A stretch of 64,000 bases of DNA from Amycolatopsis vastitatis (lineage in GTDB: Bacteria; Actinomycetota; Actinomycetes; Mycobacteriales; Pseudonocardiaceae). Below, one piece after another: positions 35,101 to 42,422 of this stretch. Within the stretch, counting starts at the first letter, position 1; every line of letters begins with the position of its first letter. The translations under genes were made by a program, and so were the position numbers. Location of the stretch: positions 104,913 to 168,912 of the forward strand of contig NZ_NMUL01000022.1 of NCBI RefSeq assembly GCF_002234595.1, written 5' to 3'. The notes beneath the pieces are model-generated. The model was not told the origin of the DNA and made no database searches. It worked only from the letters and a program-made list of their open reading frames with translations.

Positions 35101-35506
35101 CGAGGTCTTCGGCCGGAGCGAACGTCTCCCACCGGCCTTCGGGGACCTCGCCGATGCCGTCGCCGCCGGCGTCGAGGAACCGCCAGAACGCCTCCGGGGA
35201 CTCGATCCCGCCCGGCAGGCGGCAGCCGAGGCCGACGACCGCGATCGGTTCCCCGTCCTCCGGCAGGGGCACGTAGGCCGACTTGGACTCCACAGTGGAC
35301 AGATGATCGGCGATCGCGGTGATCGTCGGGTACTGCCAGACCAGCGTGGCCGCGAGCGGGCGGCCGACGAACCGGCCGAGGTCGGCGGCGAGGACCGTCG
35401 CGTCCCGTGAGGACAGTCCGGTTTCGTGCAGGGGCCGGTCGGGGTCGGTCTCGCCGATCCGCGCGGTGAGCCAGGCGCGGATCGCGGCGGCGTCCGGCGC
35501 GCTCAT
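29189..35506 (-). CDS. Pks13-like modular polyketide synthase (ACP-KS-AT-DH-KR-ACP-ACP*-TE)
   Basis: This 2105-residue PKS starts with a Pks13-type ACP (Ser33 in GLSSRD). The KS begins at about residue 86 (DTACSSS, EAHGTGT, SNLGHLEG), and the AT at about 634 (GHSMGE, unusual GAGH specificity motif). A DH at about 970-1230 shows an HxxxDxxxxP variant, and a KR at about 1412 has GGLGGLG with Ser and Tyr present. An ACP (LGLDSLS, about 1698) is followed by a carrier-like domain with GGDP in place of GGDS (about 1787), and a TE with GWSFGG at about 1911. Residues 601-627 are coded by a palindromic repeat. The ATG overlaps the acyl-AMP ligase stop. It probably makes a reduced beta-hydroxy or unsaturated, possibly alpha-branched, fatty acid. 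Confidence 0.9.
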   Translation of the reverse strand: MSAPDAAAIRAWLTARIGETDPDRPLHETGLSSRDATVLAADLGRFVGRPLAATLVWQYPTITAIADHLSTVESKSAYVPLPEDGEPIAVVGLGCRLPGGIESPEAFWRFLDAGGDGIGEVPEGRWETFAPAEDLAGVPARGGFLSDVAGFDAEFFGITPREAEAMDPQQRLLLEVVWAALEHAGIPPSRLRGSRTGVFVGLSATEYGSLTMTDVAGVDVWSGTGAAASIAANRLSYLLDLRGPSLTLDTACSSSLVAVHQAVQSLRRGESETALVAGVNVLLSPGITAGFHRAGVLAADGRCKPFDAGADGIARGEGCGVVVLKPLRAARRAGDRVLAVIRGSAVNSDGRSNGLTAPNPEAQAALLRDAYAVAGVDPSSVDYVEAHGTGTPLGDPLEAGALTEVLGAGREPGRPLLLGSVKSNLGHLEGAAGITGLLKVVLAMTHRRVPPSLHFRTPNPHVDFTGLKVVAEGTDWPRYSGTARAGVSAFGFGGTNAHVVLEEWPAAAFPPRGGAADGPQVFALSARSAEGLRARAAELADWLENGEVPLDAVAATLAHRREHLPVRGAVVGESRGEVAEALRELAAGRGITSGSARGAKRPNVAFGALDAPNATLGALDATNATLGCSGVVFVFSGYGSQWAGMGRLLMRSEPAFRAEIDALDPAFRAGAGFSLREALEGELPDLAATQLALFGMQLALAALWRAHGVTPAAVLGHSMGEVAAAVVAGALDVAGGLKIMAARARLLAELDRSGGGAMAVVELSPAEVAEFPEVTVAVYASPAQCTISGPADAVEAVVAHAESLGRLARRLPVGGAGHSAAVEPVLGRFRAALAGLVPGQPGIPCYSSVLDDPRETPAFDVEYWAANLRRPVRFSQALQAAAADGHTVFAEISPHPVALAAIEQTTGETGLASASRRVDERTAFLTSLARLHVGGHAGVLAARPETPPVELPGPVWRHRRFWPRRTVRSGGAHPLLGVHVENPAGGHLWRGDVGTAALPWLADHTVRDEPVFPATGFLELALAAAGPRGRVLDLELCELLPLAEHTEVTTSLTGTAFGVHAKSSQGWVRHATARIGTGGTPSPPFGEVTGDPVDLYRALAELGQSYGPAFRGLRRVTAAPGRASASITLPEADHPAYVLHPALADACLHALAAAVGEADALYVPLAVAEVIVAGDPRRGVRVDAMLGESGDGVLGSVQLVDADDVVLVEFRDVYCRRLRDTASARLLFEAAWRPAELPAAPARAHRWIVLTDGEFAGDDVRTARLGDRRQLAKLLRDGEVTAVLAMLAREAGPDPMGAARLVETLTGVVAELAELPVPPRLWLVSTGAQSVLPGERGDPGPAALRGLVRVLAFEHPELRVSQADFDGDADRLWDEVRADGPDDEVAWREGVRYTRQLVRPGLGDPVRDPVREGAYVITGGLGGLGLTAAKWLAGRGATRLVLNGRHADGSGLGDLGADVRVVAGDIAEPGTAEKLIAAAVEGGVPLRGVLHAAGVLADGAAITLDGDALDAVWRPKALGAWRLHEATAGHEPDWWLVYSSAAALFGSPGQTAYATANAWADALVAWRRAQGLPAATIGWGAWGEVGAAAGSANPVLDPLGTEEALAALDDVLARDRASTGVARVNSGAVLELFPRLAGRPFFTLFAPRTEASTWDGLDVLRAVPPDAALAAIADHLAGLVADLLGLAGVDRTVPLTQLGLDSLSAMRARGAVERDFGLPLPIPLLLRGASLDELAGHLAEQAGFGIASPREPVAAGPRDPAERWVARHWQAELGGPEPGVHDDFFAAGGDPERARRLWSVFAEELEAVPALPRLFATPTVAAMADLLRAELEGHGGGPVRLLRDGVAAEPVFLFHPAGGPTSVYRELVRLLPEGQPVYGFERIEEDTVESKAARYLELIREIQPHGPYRLGGWSFGGCLAHETARRLTAAGERVELVVLIDTILPLPDTETPAGELLLERFDRFADHVSRTYGVPFAVPREELARLDEDAQIRWVMEKLTEYVPNMGAGVLRHQYESYVDARVAERYTPGRHDGRVLLLRAREPHPLTTTLDPRYLRTDDTLGWDEFCGALEVVRVPGDHVSMIDPPHVTALAAALAGRLGAGVR
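33626..33704. repeat. Palindromic repeat inserted in frame within the PKS gene
   Basis: A 15-bp perfect inverted repeat (33626-33640 and 33690-33704) encloses two 30-bp near-direct copies of AA(T/C)GTGGCGTT... with inner dyads around GCGTCCAACGC. Every unit is a multiple of three, so the PKS frame stays open and the segment codes for a repeated NATLGALDA-type peptide between the KS-AT linker and the AT domain. Its structure is that of an intergenic palindromic element, not of a PKS linker. Confidence 0.85.
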
Positions 35507-37254
35507 CCGAGCCGCCGGGCGGTGAGCGAGCCGTCCAGATAGGACTCCCGGCACCGGGCGCGGCTGATCTTGCCGCTCGAGGTGCGCGGCACCTCGCCGG
35601 GCGGCAGGAAGACGACGTCGTGCAGGCGCAGGCCGTGCCCGGCCGACACCGCGGCCCGCAGTGCTGCCGTCGCCGCGACGACGTCGGCTTCGGTGTTCTT
35701 GGCGCGTTCCAGGACGACGACCGCGGCTTCCCCGTCGCCGCCGTCGATCGCGAAGGCCGCGGCCGAATGCGGCCGGACCGCCGGGTGCTCCTCCACCGTC
35801 TGCTCGATGTCCTGCGGGTAGTGGTTGCGGCCGTCGACGACCACCAGGTCCTTCAGGCGGCCGGTCACGAACAGCTCACCGTCGAAGACCACGCCGAGGT
35901 CGCCGGTCGCCAGCCAGCCCTCGCCGGTGCCCGGATCGCTGGGCGGCAGGCCGAAAGTGGCCGCCGACGCTTCGGCCCGGCCCCAGTAGCCCTGGCCGAC
36001 GTTCGGGCCGCTGACCCGGATTTCGCCCACCACCCCGGGTTCGGCGGGGTGCCCGGTCACGGGGTCGGCGATCCGCACGAGCTGGCCGACCGGGCGCCCG
36101 CACGAGACGAGCGTCGTCGTGGAAGTGCCGGGTGGGGCCGGCTCGGCGTGGCCGGCGGCGAGCCGGGCCCGGTCGAACGTGACCTGCCGGGGTGCCTTCC
36201 CGGCGTCGGTGACGGAAACCAGGACGGTGGCTTCGGCCAGGCCGTAGGAGGAGCGGTGGACCTCCGGCCGCAGCCCGCACTCGGCGAAGGCGTCGTGGAA
36301 CTTCGCGATCGTGGCCGGCAGCACCGGTTCGCTGCCGTTGATCAGCGAGACGACCCGGCTCAGCTCCAGGTAGTTCTTCTCGGCTTCGGTCACCCGCGAC
36401 GCGCAGTAGGCGTAGGCGAAGTTGGGCGCCGCGCTGATCCCGCCCGGACTGGCCGACAGGGCCCGCAGCCACCGCGCGGGGCGTTCGAGGAACGCCAGCG
36501 GGTCCATCAGCACCGAAGCCAGCCCGCCGGCCATCGGCGCGCCGATGCCGAGGATGAGCCCCATGTCGTGGAACAGCGGCAGCCAGCTGACCGCCGACGT
36601 CGTCCCGCTCTCGGCGCCGTAGGCGGCACACGCCTGGCGGGCGTTGGCGAGCACGTTGCGGTGCGTCAGCACGACCCCGGCCGGCGAGCGCGTGGAACCC
36701 GAGGTGTACTGCAGGTACGCCGGTTCACCGGGATCCGGCGCCGGCCAGTCGTGCGTCCCGGGAGCGACCGGGGCCACGGTGTCGACGGCGACCACGGCCG
36801 GTGCCACGCCGGAACCGGCGAGGAACCCGGTGACCGCGCCGGTTTCCGCGGCCGTCGTCAGCACGACCCGCGGGCCGCAGTCGGCGAGGGCCGCGGCCAG
36901 GCGGCCCTCGTGCCCGGGCAGGCCCGGAGCGAACAGCGGCACGGCGACCAATCCGGCCCGGAGTGCGCCGAGGAACGCGACGACGTAGTCGGCGGACTGC
37001 CCGGCCAGCACCGCCGCCCGGTCACCGGGACCGGCCAGTTCGGACAGTCGCGCGGCGACCGCGTCGACCCGCTCATCGAGCTCGCGCCAGGTGAGTGTCA
37101 CCGCCCGGCCGTCCCCGCCGTCCCGGTGGTCCAGATAGGTCACGGCCACCCGGTCGCCGAGGCGGCGCGCCCACTGGCTCAGCAGGGTCGCGAACGACTC
37201 GCCGTCGGCAGCTGCTTCGCCGGTGTGGGGAACCGGCTGGGAAATAGTTTCCAT
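35503..37254 (-). CDS. Fatty acyl-AMP ligase (FadD32-like)
   Basis: This 583-residue adenylate-forming enzyme has the P-loop-like YTSGSTRSPAGVVLTH. WLPLFHDMGLILGIGAPM and an INGSEPV segment, typical of fatty acyl-AMP ligases, follow. GYWGR and GEGWLATGDLG precede DLVVVDGRNHYPQDIEQTV. Such ligases adenylate a fatty acid and hand it to an ACP rather than to CoA; here the N-terminal ACP of the adjacent PKS is the obvious acceptor, as FadD32 does for Pks13. GAGGAG precedes the ATG, and its stop overlaps the PKS start by four bases. Confidence 0.9.
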   Translation of the reverse strand: METISQPVPHTGEAAADGESFATLLSQWARRLGDRVAVTYLDHRDGGDGRAVTLTWRELDERVDAVAARLSELAGPGDRAAVLAGQSADYVVAFLGALRAGLVAVPLFAPGLPGHEGRLAAALADCGPRVVLTTAAETGAVTGFLAGSGVAPAVVAVDTVAPVAPGTHDWPAPDPGEPAYLQYTSGSTRSPAGVVLTHRNVLANARQACAAYGAESGTTSAVSWLPLFHDMGLILGIGAPMAGGLASVLMDPLAFLERPARWLRALSASPGGISAAPNFAYAYCASRVTEAEKNYLELSRVVSLINGSEPVLPATIAKFHDAFAECGLRPEVHRSSYGLAEATVLVSVTDAGKAPRQVTFDRARLAAGHAEPAPPGTSTTTLVSCGRPVGQLVRIADPVTGHPAEPGVVGEIRVSGPNVGQGYWGRAEASAATFGLPPSDPGTGEGWLATGDLGVVFDGELFVTGRLKDLVVVDGRNHYPQDIEQTVEEHPAVRPHSAAAFAIDGGDGEAAVVVLERAKNTEADVVAATAALRAAVSAGHGLRLHDVVFLPPGEVPRTSSGKISRARCRESYLDGSLTARRLG

Positions 37255-37275
37255 GGCTCCTCGCAGAGAGCGGTT

Positions 37276-37312
37276 ACCGGCGCAGCGTGAAGAGCGCCGG
37301 TGCGGTTGTCAA
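37276..37312 (-). promoter_or_regulatory. Candidate promoter/operator of the ligase-PKS operon
   Basis: On the minus strand TTGACA (37312-37307) is followed after 17 bp by CACGCT (37289-37284), a strong -35 with a weak -10. ACCGGCGC (37276-37283) and GCGCCGGT (37294-37301) form an 8-bp inverted repeat with a 10-bp centre across the -10 region, a possible operator. It lies in the 92-bp gap between the MFS and ligase genes, so this half of the block may have its own promoter. Confidence 0.4.
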
Positions 37313-37346
37313 CGGGGGCGAACTCGAATACTCATTCGGAAACGGA

Positions 37347-38732
37347 TCAGGGGACCGCGCGTTTGTCATGTGGCGACGAGGTTTCACGGTGCCGCAATAC
37401 GCGGACGGCCAGCAGCGCGCCGGCGAGCGTCAGCCCGGCCGCGGTGAGCAGACCGGCGGTGTACCCGGCCGCCAGTGCCGCACGAGGAGGTGCGCCCGCG
37501 TCGAGCCGCACCCCGCGCACCGCGGTCAGCACGGCACCGATCGCCGCCACACCCAGCGCGCTCGACAGCTCCCGGGACGCGGTGAGCAGCCCGGACGCCG
37601 TGCCGGAATGGTGCTCCGCCACGACATCCAGGGCGTGCGAGGTCATCGGGACGGTGAACGCCGAGCCTGCCCCGATCAGCACCATGCCCGGGACGCGGGG
37701 CAGCAGCGCCGGGACGTGGTTCACCGCGGCGAGGGCCAGCAACCCGGTCCCGACCACGGCCAGCCCGGCCGCAACTGTCCGATGTGGACCGAAACGGGCC
37801 ACGGCGGCGGGGACGAACGGCGTCGCGGCCACGACCGCCACCGCGACCAGCGCGAGCGGCAGCCCGGCGCGGAACGGGCCGAGACCGAGGAACTCCTGGT
37901 GCAGCAACGGCGTGAAGAAGAAGACGCCCGAAATCCCCAGTCCCCACAGCAGCTGCAGGACGAGCGAACCGGTGAACACCCGGTTGCCGGTCAGGGCCGC
38001 CGGGACCAGCCGTTCCCGCGCCCGCTGTTCCCGGACGAGGAACGCCACGCCGGGCACGGCCGCCGCCGCGAGCAGCGGCAGCGCGAACCGGGGTTCGGCC
38101 AGCGCGGTGGTGAGCAGCACCAGGCTCGCCGTCACCAGGATCATCGCCGTCACCGGCGGCGCGCGGGTCCCGCCGGTCCGGCCGGGTGACGCGGCTCCCG
38201 GGAGCAGGGCGAGCATCGCCGCCACGAAGGGGAGGTTGACGAAGAAGATCCAGGCCCAGCCGAGGTATTCGCTCAGGACACCGCCGAGCGCGGGGCCGAG
38301 CGCCAGCGCGGCCGCGAGGCACGCCGTCCACACCGCGGCGCCGAGCGTCCGGCCGCGCGCGTCGAGGTTCGTCCGCAGCAGGCTCAGCAGGCCGGGCACG
38401 AGGAAGGCGGCCGCCACGCCCTGGAGCACGCGGGCGGCGACCAGCAGCCACACCGAACCCGCCAGCCCGCCCGCCGCCGCACCGAAACCGAACAGGAGGA
38501 GAGCGGCCGCCAGGGCCGGGCGCCGTCCCCAGCGGTCGATCAGCGTGCCCGCCGCCGGCAGGAGCCCGGCGAACGGGAGCATGTAGCCGAGTGCGACCCA
38601 CTGCAGCGCCCCGAGGTCCAGGCCGAGGTCGCGGGCGATGGACGGCGCCCCCGCGGCGACGATCGTGTTGTCCAGCGTCGTGACGAACGCCCCGAGCGCG
38701 ATCAGCACCAGCGTCGCGGCCCGGGCGTTCAC
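37347..38732 (-). CDS. MFS drug/lipid exporter (14-TM, DHA2 type)
   Basis: This 461-residue major facilitator protein has the DHA2 signature TTLDNTIVAAGAPSIARDL, then DRWGRRPAL (loop 2-3), the antiporter motif GPALGGVLSEYLGWAWIFFVNLP and about 14 hydrophobic segments. It probably exports a hydrophobic product by proton antiport. The GTG at 38732 overlaps the stop of the MMPL gene (GTGA), so the two transporters are made together, and they lie directly upstream of the lipid PKS genes. Confidence 0.85.
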   Translation of the reverse strand: MNARAATLVLIALGAFVTTLDNTIVAAGAPSIARDLGLDLGALQWVALGYMLPFAGLLPAAGTLIDRWGRRPALAAALLLFGFGAAAGGLAGSVWLLVAARVLQGVAAAFLVPGLLSLLRTNLDARGRTLGAAVWTACLAAALALGPALGGVLSEYLGWAWIFFVNLPFVAAMLALLPGAASPGRTGGTRAPPVTAMILVTASLVLLTTALAEPRFALPLLAAAAVPGVAFLVREQRARERLVPAALTGNRVFTGSLVLQLLWGLGISGVFFFTPLLHQEFLGLGPFRAGLPLALVAVAVVAATPFVPAAVARFGPHRTVAAGLAVVGTGLLALAAVNHVPALLPRVPGMVLIGAGSAFTVPMTSHALDVVAEHHSGTASGLLTASRELSSALGVAAIGAVLTAVRGVRLDAGAPPRAALAAGYTAGLLTAAGLTLAGALLAVRVLRHRETSSPHDKRAVP

Positions 38733-40735
38733 CGCAGGCTCCCCAGCAGTTCGCGGCGGGCGTGCTTGCCCCGGGGCCGGGTGCCGGGGAACCACCAGTT
38801 CGCCGCGCCGAAGCGGGCCATCACCGCGGGGACGAGCACGCACCGGACGACGACCGCGTCCAGGAGCACGGCGACGGTCAGCCCGACGCCCGCCTCCCGC
38901 ACGACGCGGGCGTCGACGAAGGCGAACGACACGAACACCAGCGCCATGATCAGCGCGGCGGCGGTGATGGTGCGGCCGGTCGCCGCGACGCCGTCGACGA
39001 CCGCCGCCCGCGTGTCATTGTTGCGGCGCCACGCCTCCTGGATGCGGGCGATGAGGAAGACCTCGTAGTCCATCGACAGCCCGAACAACCCGGCGAACAG
39101 GAACACCGGCAGGTACGGCTCGATCGGGCCGCCGAAGGCGAACACGACCGCGCCGGTCGTCGCGGCCGCGGTCAGCAGGTTCATCACCGCCGCGGTCAGC
39201 GGGATCAGCACGCTGCGGAACACCCAGGCCAGCAGCAGCACCGAAATGCCGACCACACTGGCGAAGAACAGCGGCAGCCGCGCGGTGATCGCCGCCGAGA
39301 AGTCGGCGCGGGCCGCGACGGCCCCGCCGACGTGCGCGTCCGGGCTGCCGACGACGGTGGCCATCACCCGCGTCGAGGCCAGCAGCTCGCCGGTGGCCGG
39401 ATCGTCGGGCGCGGTCCGCGGGATCACCGTGAGCAGCCAGCGGTCCCCGGGCAGCGTGGCTGGCGGGCCGACGTCGGCGCTCGCGAGCAGCGCCTCCCGC
39501 AGCATGCCCGGCGCACCGCCGGTCCCGACCACCAGCAGCGGGGCGTCCGCGCCCGGCCCGAAGCCCGCCTCCAGCAGTTCGGCGGCGGTCCGCGTGACGC
39601 TGCCGGGCGGGTCGGACGCGGCGTCCGGCACGCCGAGCCGCAGCCCGGCCGTCGGCAGCGCGAGCACGGCCACGACCAGCAGCGCGGCCACGGTGTACGG
39701 CCCTGGCCGGGCGGTCACCGACCGCGCGAGCCGGGCCCAGCGGCCGCCGCCGCCGTCCGGCCGGACGCGCATCCGCCGGGCGACCGGCCGCAGCAGCGCC
39801 GGCAGCAGGGTCAGCGCGGCGAACCCGGTCAGCAGGACCGAAACGGCAGCGGCGACCGCGATCCCGTCGAGGAACGGCAGGCCGACGGTCAGCATGCCGG
39901 CCAGCGACACGCACACGGTGAGCCCGGCGAAGACCACGCTGCGGCCGGAGGTCGCGGCCGCCACGGCCAGCGCCACCGCCGGTTCGGCGCCGTCCCGGCG
40001 GCCCTGCCGGTAGCGGGTGAGCACGAACAGGGCGTAGTCGACGCCGACGCCGAGCCCCAGCAGCGCGGCGATCTCGGTGCTGATCTTCGGGACGGTCATG
40101 ACGTGCGACACCAGCGTCACGGCGGCCAGCGCGCAGCCGACCGACACCGCGGCGGTGACGACCGGGAGCAGCACGCAGGTCAGCGAGCCGAAGGTCACCA
40201 GCAGCACCAGGGCCGCGGCGAGCAGGCCGATCCCGGCGTTGCCCAGGTCCGGCGCGGCCGCCGTCATCGCGGCGAGCTCACCGGACGCCCCGGCGGTGAG
40301 GCCGGCGGCGCCGCGGACGACGGCGGCCAGCGCGTCGGCCGTGCCCTGCCCGAGGTCCGCGGCCGGCGCGTCGAACCGCACGGTGAGCACCGCGGTGGTC
40401 CGGTCGGCGGAAACCCGGCCGGGTGCCGGGGTGACCGCGGCGACGTGCGGAATCGTCGTCAGCCGGGCGGCGAGCGCGTCGAGCCGGGCGCGGCCTTCAC
40501 CGCTGTCGACCGGCCCGTCCGGTGCGCGAACGACAACGCGTTCCTCGGCGCCGGCCACGCCGCTGCCGCGCAGCAGGTTCGCCGCCGCCGTGCTGTCCGC
40601 GGCGGGCAGCTCCACCGTGTCGCGGAAGGCCGCGCCGGTGTGCAGCGCCGCGAACCCGAGCCCGCCCAGCGCCACCAGCCACAGCACGACGACCACGCCG
40701 GCGCGGCGGAAGCACCACGAAACGAGCGTCGTCAT
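38729..40735 (-). CDS. MMPL family lipid transporter
   Basis: This 668-residue RND-type MMPL protein has one N-terminal transmembrane helix, an external loop with PAADSTAA..., then a five-helix block (GLGVGVDYALFVLTRYR). A second external loop and a second block (LSMDYEVFLIARIQEAW) follow. These charged motifs mark proton-driven MMPL pumps. MmpL3 exports trehalose monomycolate in mycobacteria; here the gene heads the block that contains the Pks13-like PKS, suggesting export of its lipid. GGGAGGAG precedes the ATG. The protein lacks the long C-terminal tail of MmpL3. Confidence 0.87.
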   Translation of the reverse strand: MTTLVSWCFRRAGVVVVLWLVALGGLGFAALHTGAAFRDTVELPAADSTAAANLLRGSGVAGAEERVVVRAPDGPVDSGEGRARLDALAARLTTIPHVAAVTPAPGRVSADRTTAVLTVRFDAPAADLGQGTADALAAVVRGAAGLTAGASGELAAMTAAAPDLGNAGIGLLAAALVLLVTFGSLTCVLLPVVTAAVSVGCALAAVTLVSHVMTVPKISTEIAALLGLGVGVDYALFVLTRYRQGRRDGAEPAVALAVAAATSGRSVVFAGLTVCVSLAGMLTVGLPFLDGIAVAAAVSVLLTGFAALTLLPALLRPVARRMRVRPDGGGGRWARLARSVTARPGPYTVAALLVVAVLALPTAGLRLGVPDAASDPPGSVTRTAAELLEAGFGPGADAPLLVVGTGGAPGMLREALLASADVGPPATLPGDRWLLTVIPRTAPDDPATGELLASTRVMATVVGSPDAHVGGAVAARADFSAAITARLPLFFASVVGISVLLLAWVFRSVLIPLTAAVMNLLTAAATTGAVVFAFGGPIEPYLPVFLFAGLFGLSMDYEVFLIARIQEAWRRNNDTRAAVVDGVAATGRTITAAALIMALVFVSFAFVDARVVREAGVGLTVAVLLDAVVVRCVLVPAVMARFGAANWWFPGTRPRGKHARRELLGSLR

Positions 40736-40850
40736 CCGTCTCCTCCCGCGTGCCGGGGTTGATCACGCTAACAACGGGACGGCGCGCGAAGATACCGTCC
40801 CGGTTCACAAATCGGAGTGCGGAAACCCGTGCCGCGGTGAGCGTTCCGGG

Positions 40851-40872
40851 GTTTGTCGGGCGGGTGACAAAC
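40851..40872. promoter_or_regulatory. GTTTGTC/GACAAAC dyad between MMPL and PucR genes
   Basis: GTTTGTC (40851-40857) and GACAAAC (40866-40872) form a perfect 7-bp inverted repeat with an 8-bp centre in the 281-bp divergent region. It is roughly midway between the two genes and is the clearest operator candidate for control of the lipid block by the PucR-type protein encoded at 41017. No strong sigma-70 hexamers were found in this region. Confidence 0.4.
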
Positions 40873-41016
40873 TGCGGTGCGGCCGTTGCCCCCGGGGTGA
40901 CAGAACCCGATCTCCGCGCAGGGGTGGCGGTTGCCAAGTCCGATCCTGTGTGAGTACATGACCTCCGCGCCGACGAAGGCGCGATCTTTCCACGACGTGC
41001 GGTGAGGGGTGTGACC

Positions 41017-42267
41017 ATGACCCGGACGATCACGCAGGCGGCGACGGTTCCGCACCCGAGAGGCACTCTCCCCGCGCGGCAGCTGTGGTGCTCGCTGCCG
41101 ACGGAGCTCGCGCGGCGGTTCCGCCCGCACGCCGACCCGCTCGCCCGGCGGATCCTCGAGGAGGTCCAGCGGGCCGTTCCGGAGTACGCCAAGCCCCTCG
41201 AAGGCGAGTTCGGCAAGATGATCGTGCTGGCCATCGAGCAGGCGGTGCTGAGCTGCATCGACAGCATCGAGAATCTGGCGTCCACTCAGGACAACTGGGC
41301 GAAACTGTTCGTGGAGGTCGGAAAGCGCGTTCACCACGACGGCGGGAGCCTCAATTCGCTGCAGGCCGCCTACCGCGCGGGTGGCCGGGCAGCGTGGCGT
41401 TACATCGCCGAGCTGGGCCAGGCACACCGCTTCCCGGCGGCGGTGCTCTGCGTGGGCGCGGAAGCGATTTTCGCGTACGTGGAAGAGATTTCGTCGTACT
41501 CCGTCGAGGGATACACGCTGGCGCAGGCGATGGCGACGGGCACGCTCGACCGGCGGCGCCGCCGGCTGTTCGAACTGCTGCTCGCCAGCCCGCCGTCGTC
41601 CCCCGCGACACTCACGACGATGGCCAGGGCGGCGCAGTGGACCATGCCGGAGTGGGTCACCGTCATCGCGCTCGACCCGCGGACCGAACAGCACCCGCCG
41701 CCGTCGCCGCAGGTCGCCGACGACGTGCTGGTCGACCTCGACGGTCCCGAACCCTGCCTGCTGACCCCGAACCCCGACCGCGACCTGCGCGGCCTCGAAG
41801 GCCGCCTGCCGGGCTGGCGGGCGGCGGTCGGCCCCCGCGTCCACCCGGCCGACGCGGCGACGTCGCTCCTTTGGGCCCGCCGCACGCTGGACCTGGTCCG
41901 CCGCGGCCTGGCCGGCGACCAGCCGGTGACACACACGGCCGACCACCTGGCGACGCACTGGCTGCTGGTCGACCGGTTCCTGCTGGACGAGCTGTCGGCG
42001 AAGGTACTCGCTCCCTTCGGCACTTTGACGGTGAAGCAGCAGACCCGGCTGTCGGAGACACTGCTGAGCTGGCTGGAGCACAACGGGAGCACCCCGGAGA
42101 TCGCGCAGGCACTGGGCATCCACCCCCAGACGGTCCGCTACCGGGTGAGCCAGCTGACCGATCTCTTCGGCGACCGGCTGGCGGACCCGGCGAAGCGGCT
42201 GGAGATGCAGATGGCGCTGAGTGCCCACCGGCTGCTGGGCACCCGCCCGCCGTCCGGCGAACGCTGA
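41017..42267 (+). CDS. PucR/CdaR-family transcriptional regulator (second copy)
   Basis: This 416-residue protein has the same architecture as the regulator at 22517: an RsbRD-like N-terminal domain (RRILEEVQRAVPEYAKPLEGEFGK), a variable centre and a C-terminal PucR helix-turn-helix (LSWLEHNGSTPEIAQALGIHPQTVRYRVSQL). The ATG at 41017 is preferred over the GTG at 41002 because GAGGGG lies seven bases before it. It diverges from the MMPL-MFS-ligase-PKS block and is its best candidate regulator. Confidence 0.8.
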   Translation: MTRTITQAATVPHPRGTLPARQLWCSLPTELARRFRPHADPLARRILEEVQRAVPEYAKPLEGEFGKMIVLAIEQAVLSCIDSIENLASTQDNWAKLFVEVGKRVHHDGGSLNSLQAAYRAGGRAAWRYIAELGQAHRFPAAVLCVGAEAIFAYVEEISSYSVEGYTLAQAMATGTLDRRRRRLFELLLASPPSSPATLTTMARAAQWTMPEWVTVIALDPRTEQHPPPSPQVADDVLVDLDGPEPCLLTPNPDRDLRGLEGRLPGWRAAVGPRVHPADAATSLLWARRTLDLVRRGLAGDQPVTHTADHLATHWLLVDRFLLDELSAKVLAPFGTLTVKQQTRLSETLLSWLEHNGSTPEIAQALGIHPQTVRYRVSQLTDLFGDRLADPAKRLEMQMALSAHRLLGTRPPSGER

Positions 42268-42283
42268 CAGCCCGGCTGGATGG

Positions 42284-42333
42284 CATGAACGACTCTTTCC
42301 TGTCATCGGGCGACAGGGAAAGAGTCGTTCATG
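42284..42333. terminator. Long hairpin after the PucR gene
   Basis: CATGAACGACTCTTTCC (42284-42300) pairs perfectly with 42317-42333 over 17 bp, and TGTC/GACA extends the stem past a one-base bulge around a 7-nt loop. It follows the PucR stop codon by 16 bp, fitting a rho-independent terminator without a U-tract. Its form resembles the hairpin at 25321-25363, but the sequence differs. Confidence 0.7.
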
Positions 42334-42388
42334 ACACCGCCCGGCGTCCCTTGACCGTGTGTGCCCGCGAACCTAAAGTCTTCACGGA

Positions 42389-42404
42389 CTGTTAGCGCTA
42401 ACAG
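42389..42404. promoter_or_regulatory. LacI-type operator upstream of galM
   Basis: CTGTTAGCGCTAACAG is a perfect 16-bp palindrome with the central CG pair typical of LacI/GalR-family sites. It sits 18 bp before the ATG of the mutarotase gene, where a bound repressor would block transcription or initiation. The regulator is not encoded in the window. Confidence 0.7.
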
Positions 42405-42422
42405 CCGCTGGAGGACCGTCGG

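Noticed and set aside
29243..35410. A 2055-codon open frame on the plus strand across almost the whole PKS gene
   Set aside because: It mirrors the PKS codon pattern, has no recognisable domain and no ribosome site; the minus-strand frame has all PKS motifs.
25370..40735. Calling the lipid block a true mycolic acid locus
   Set aside because: The PKS has DH and KR domains that Pks13 lacks, and no other mycolate genes are visible; the likeness is kept as a hypothesis only.
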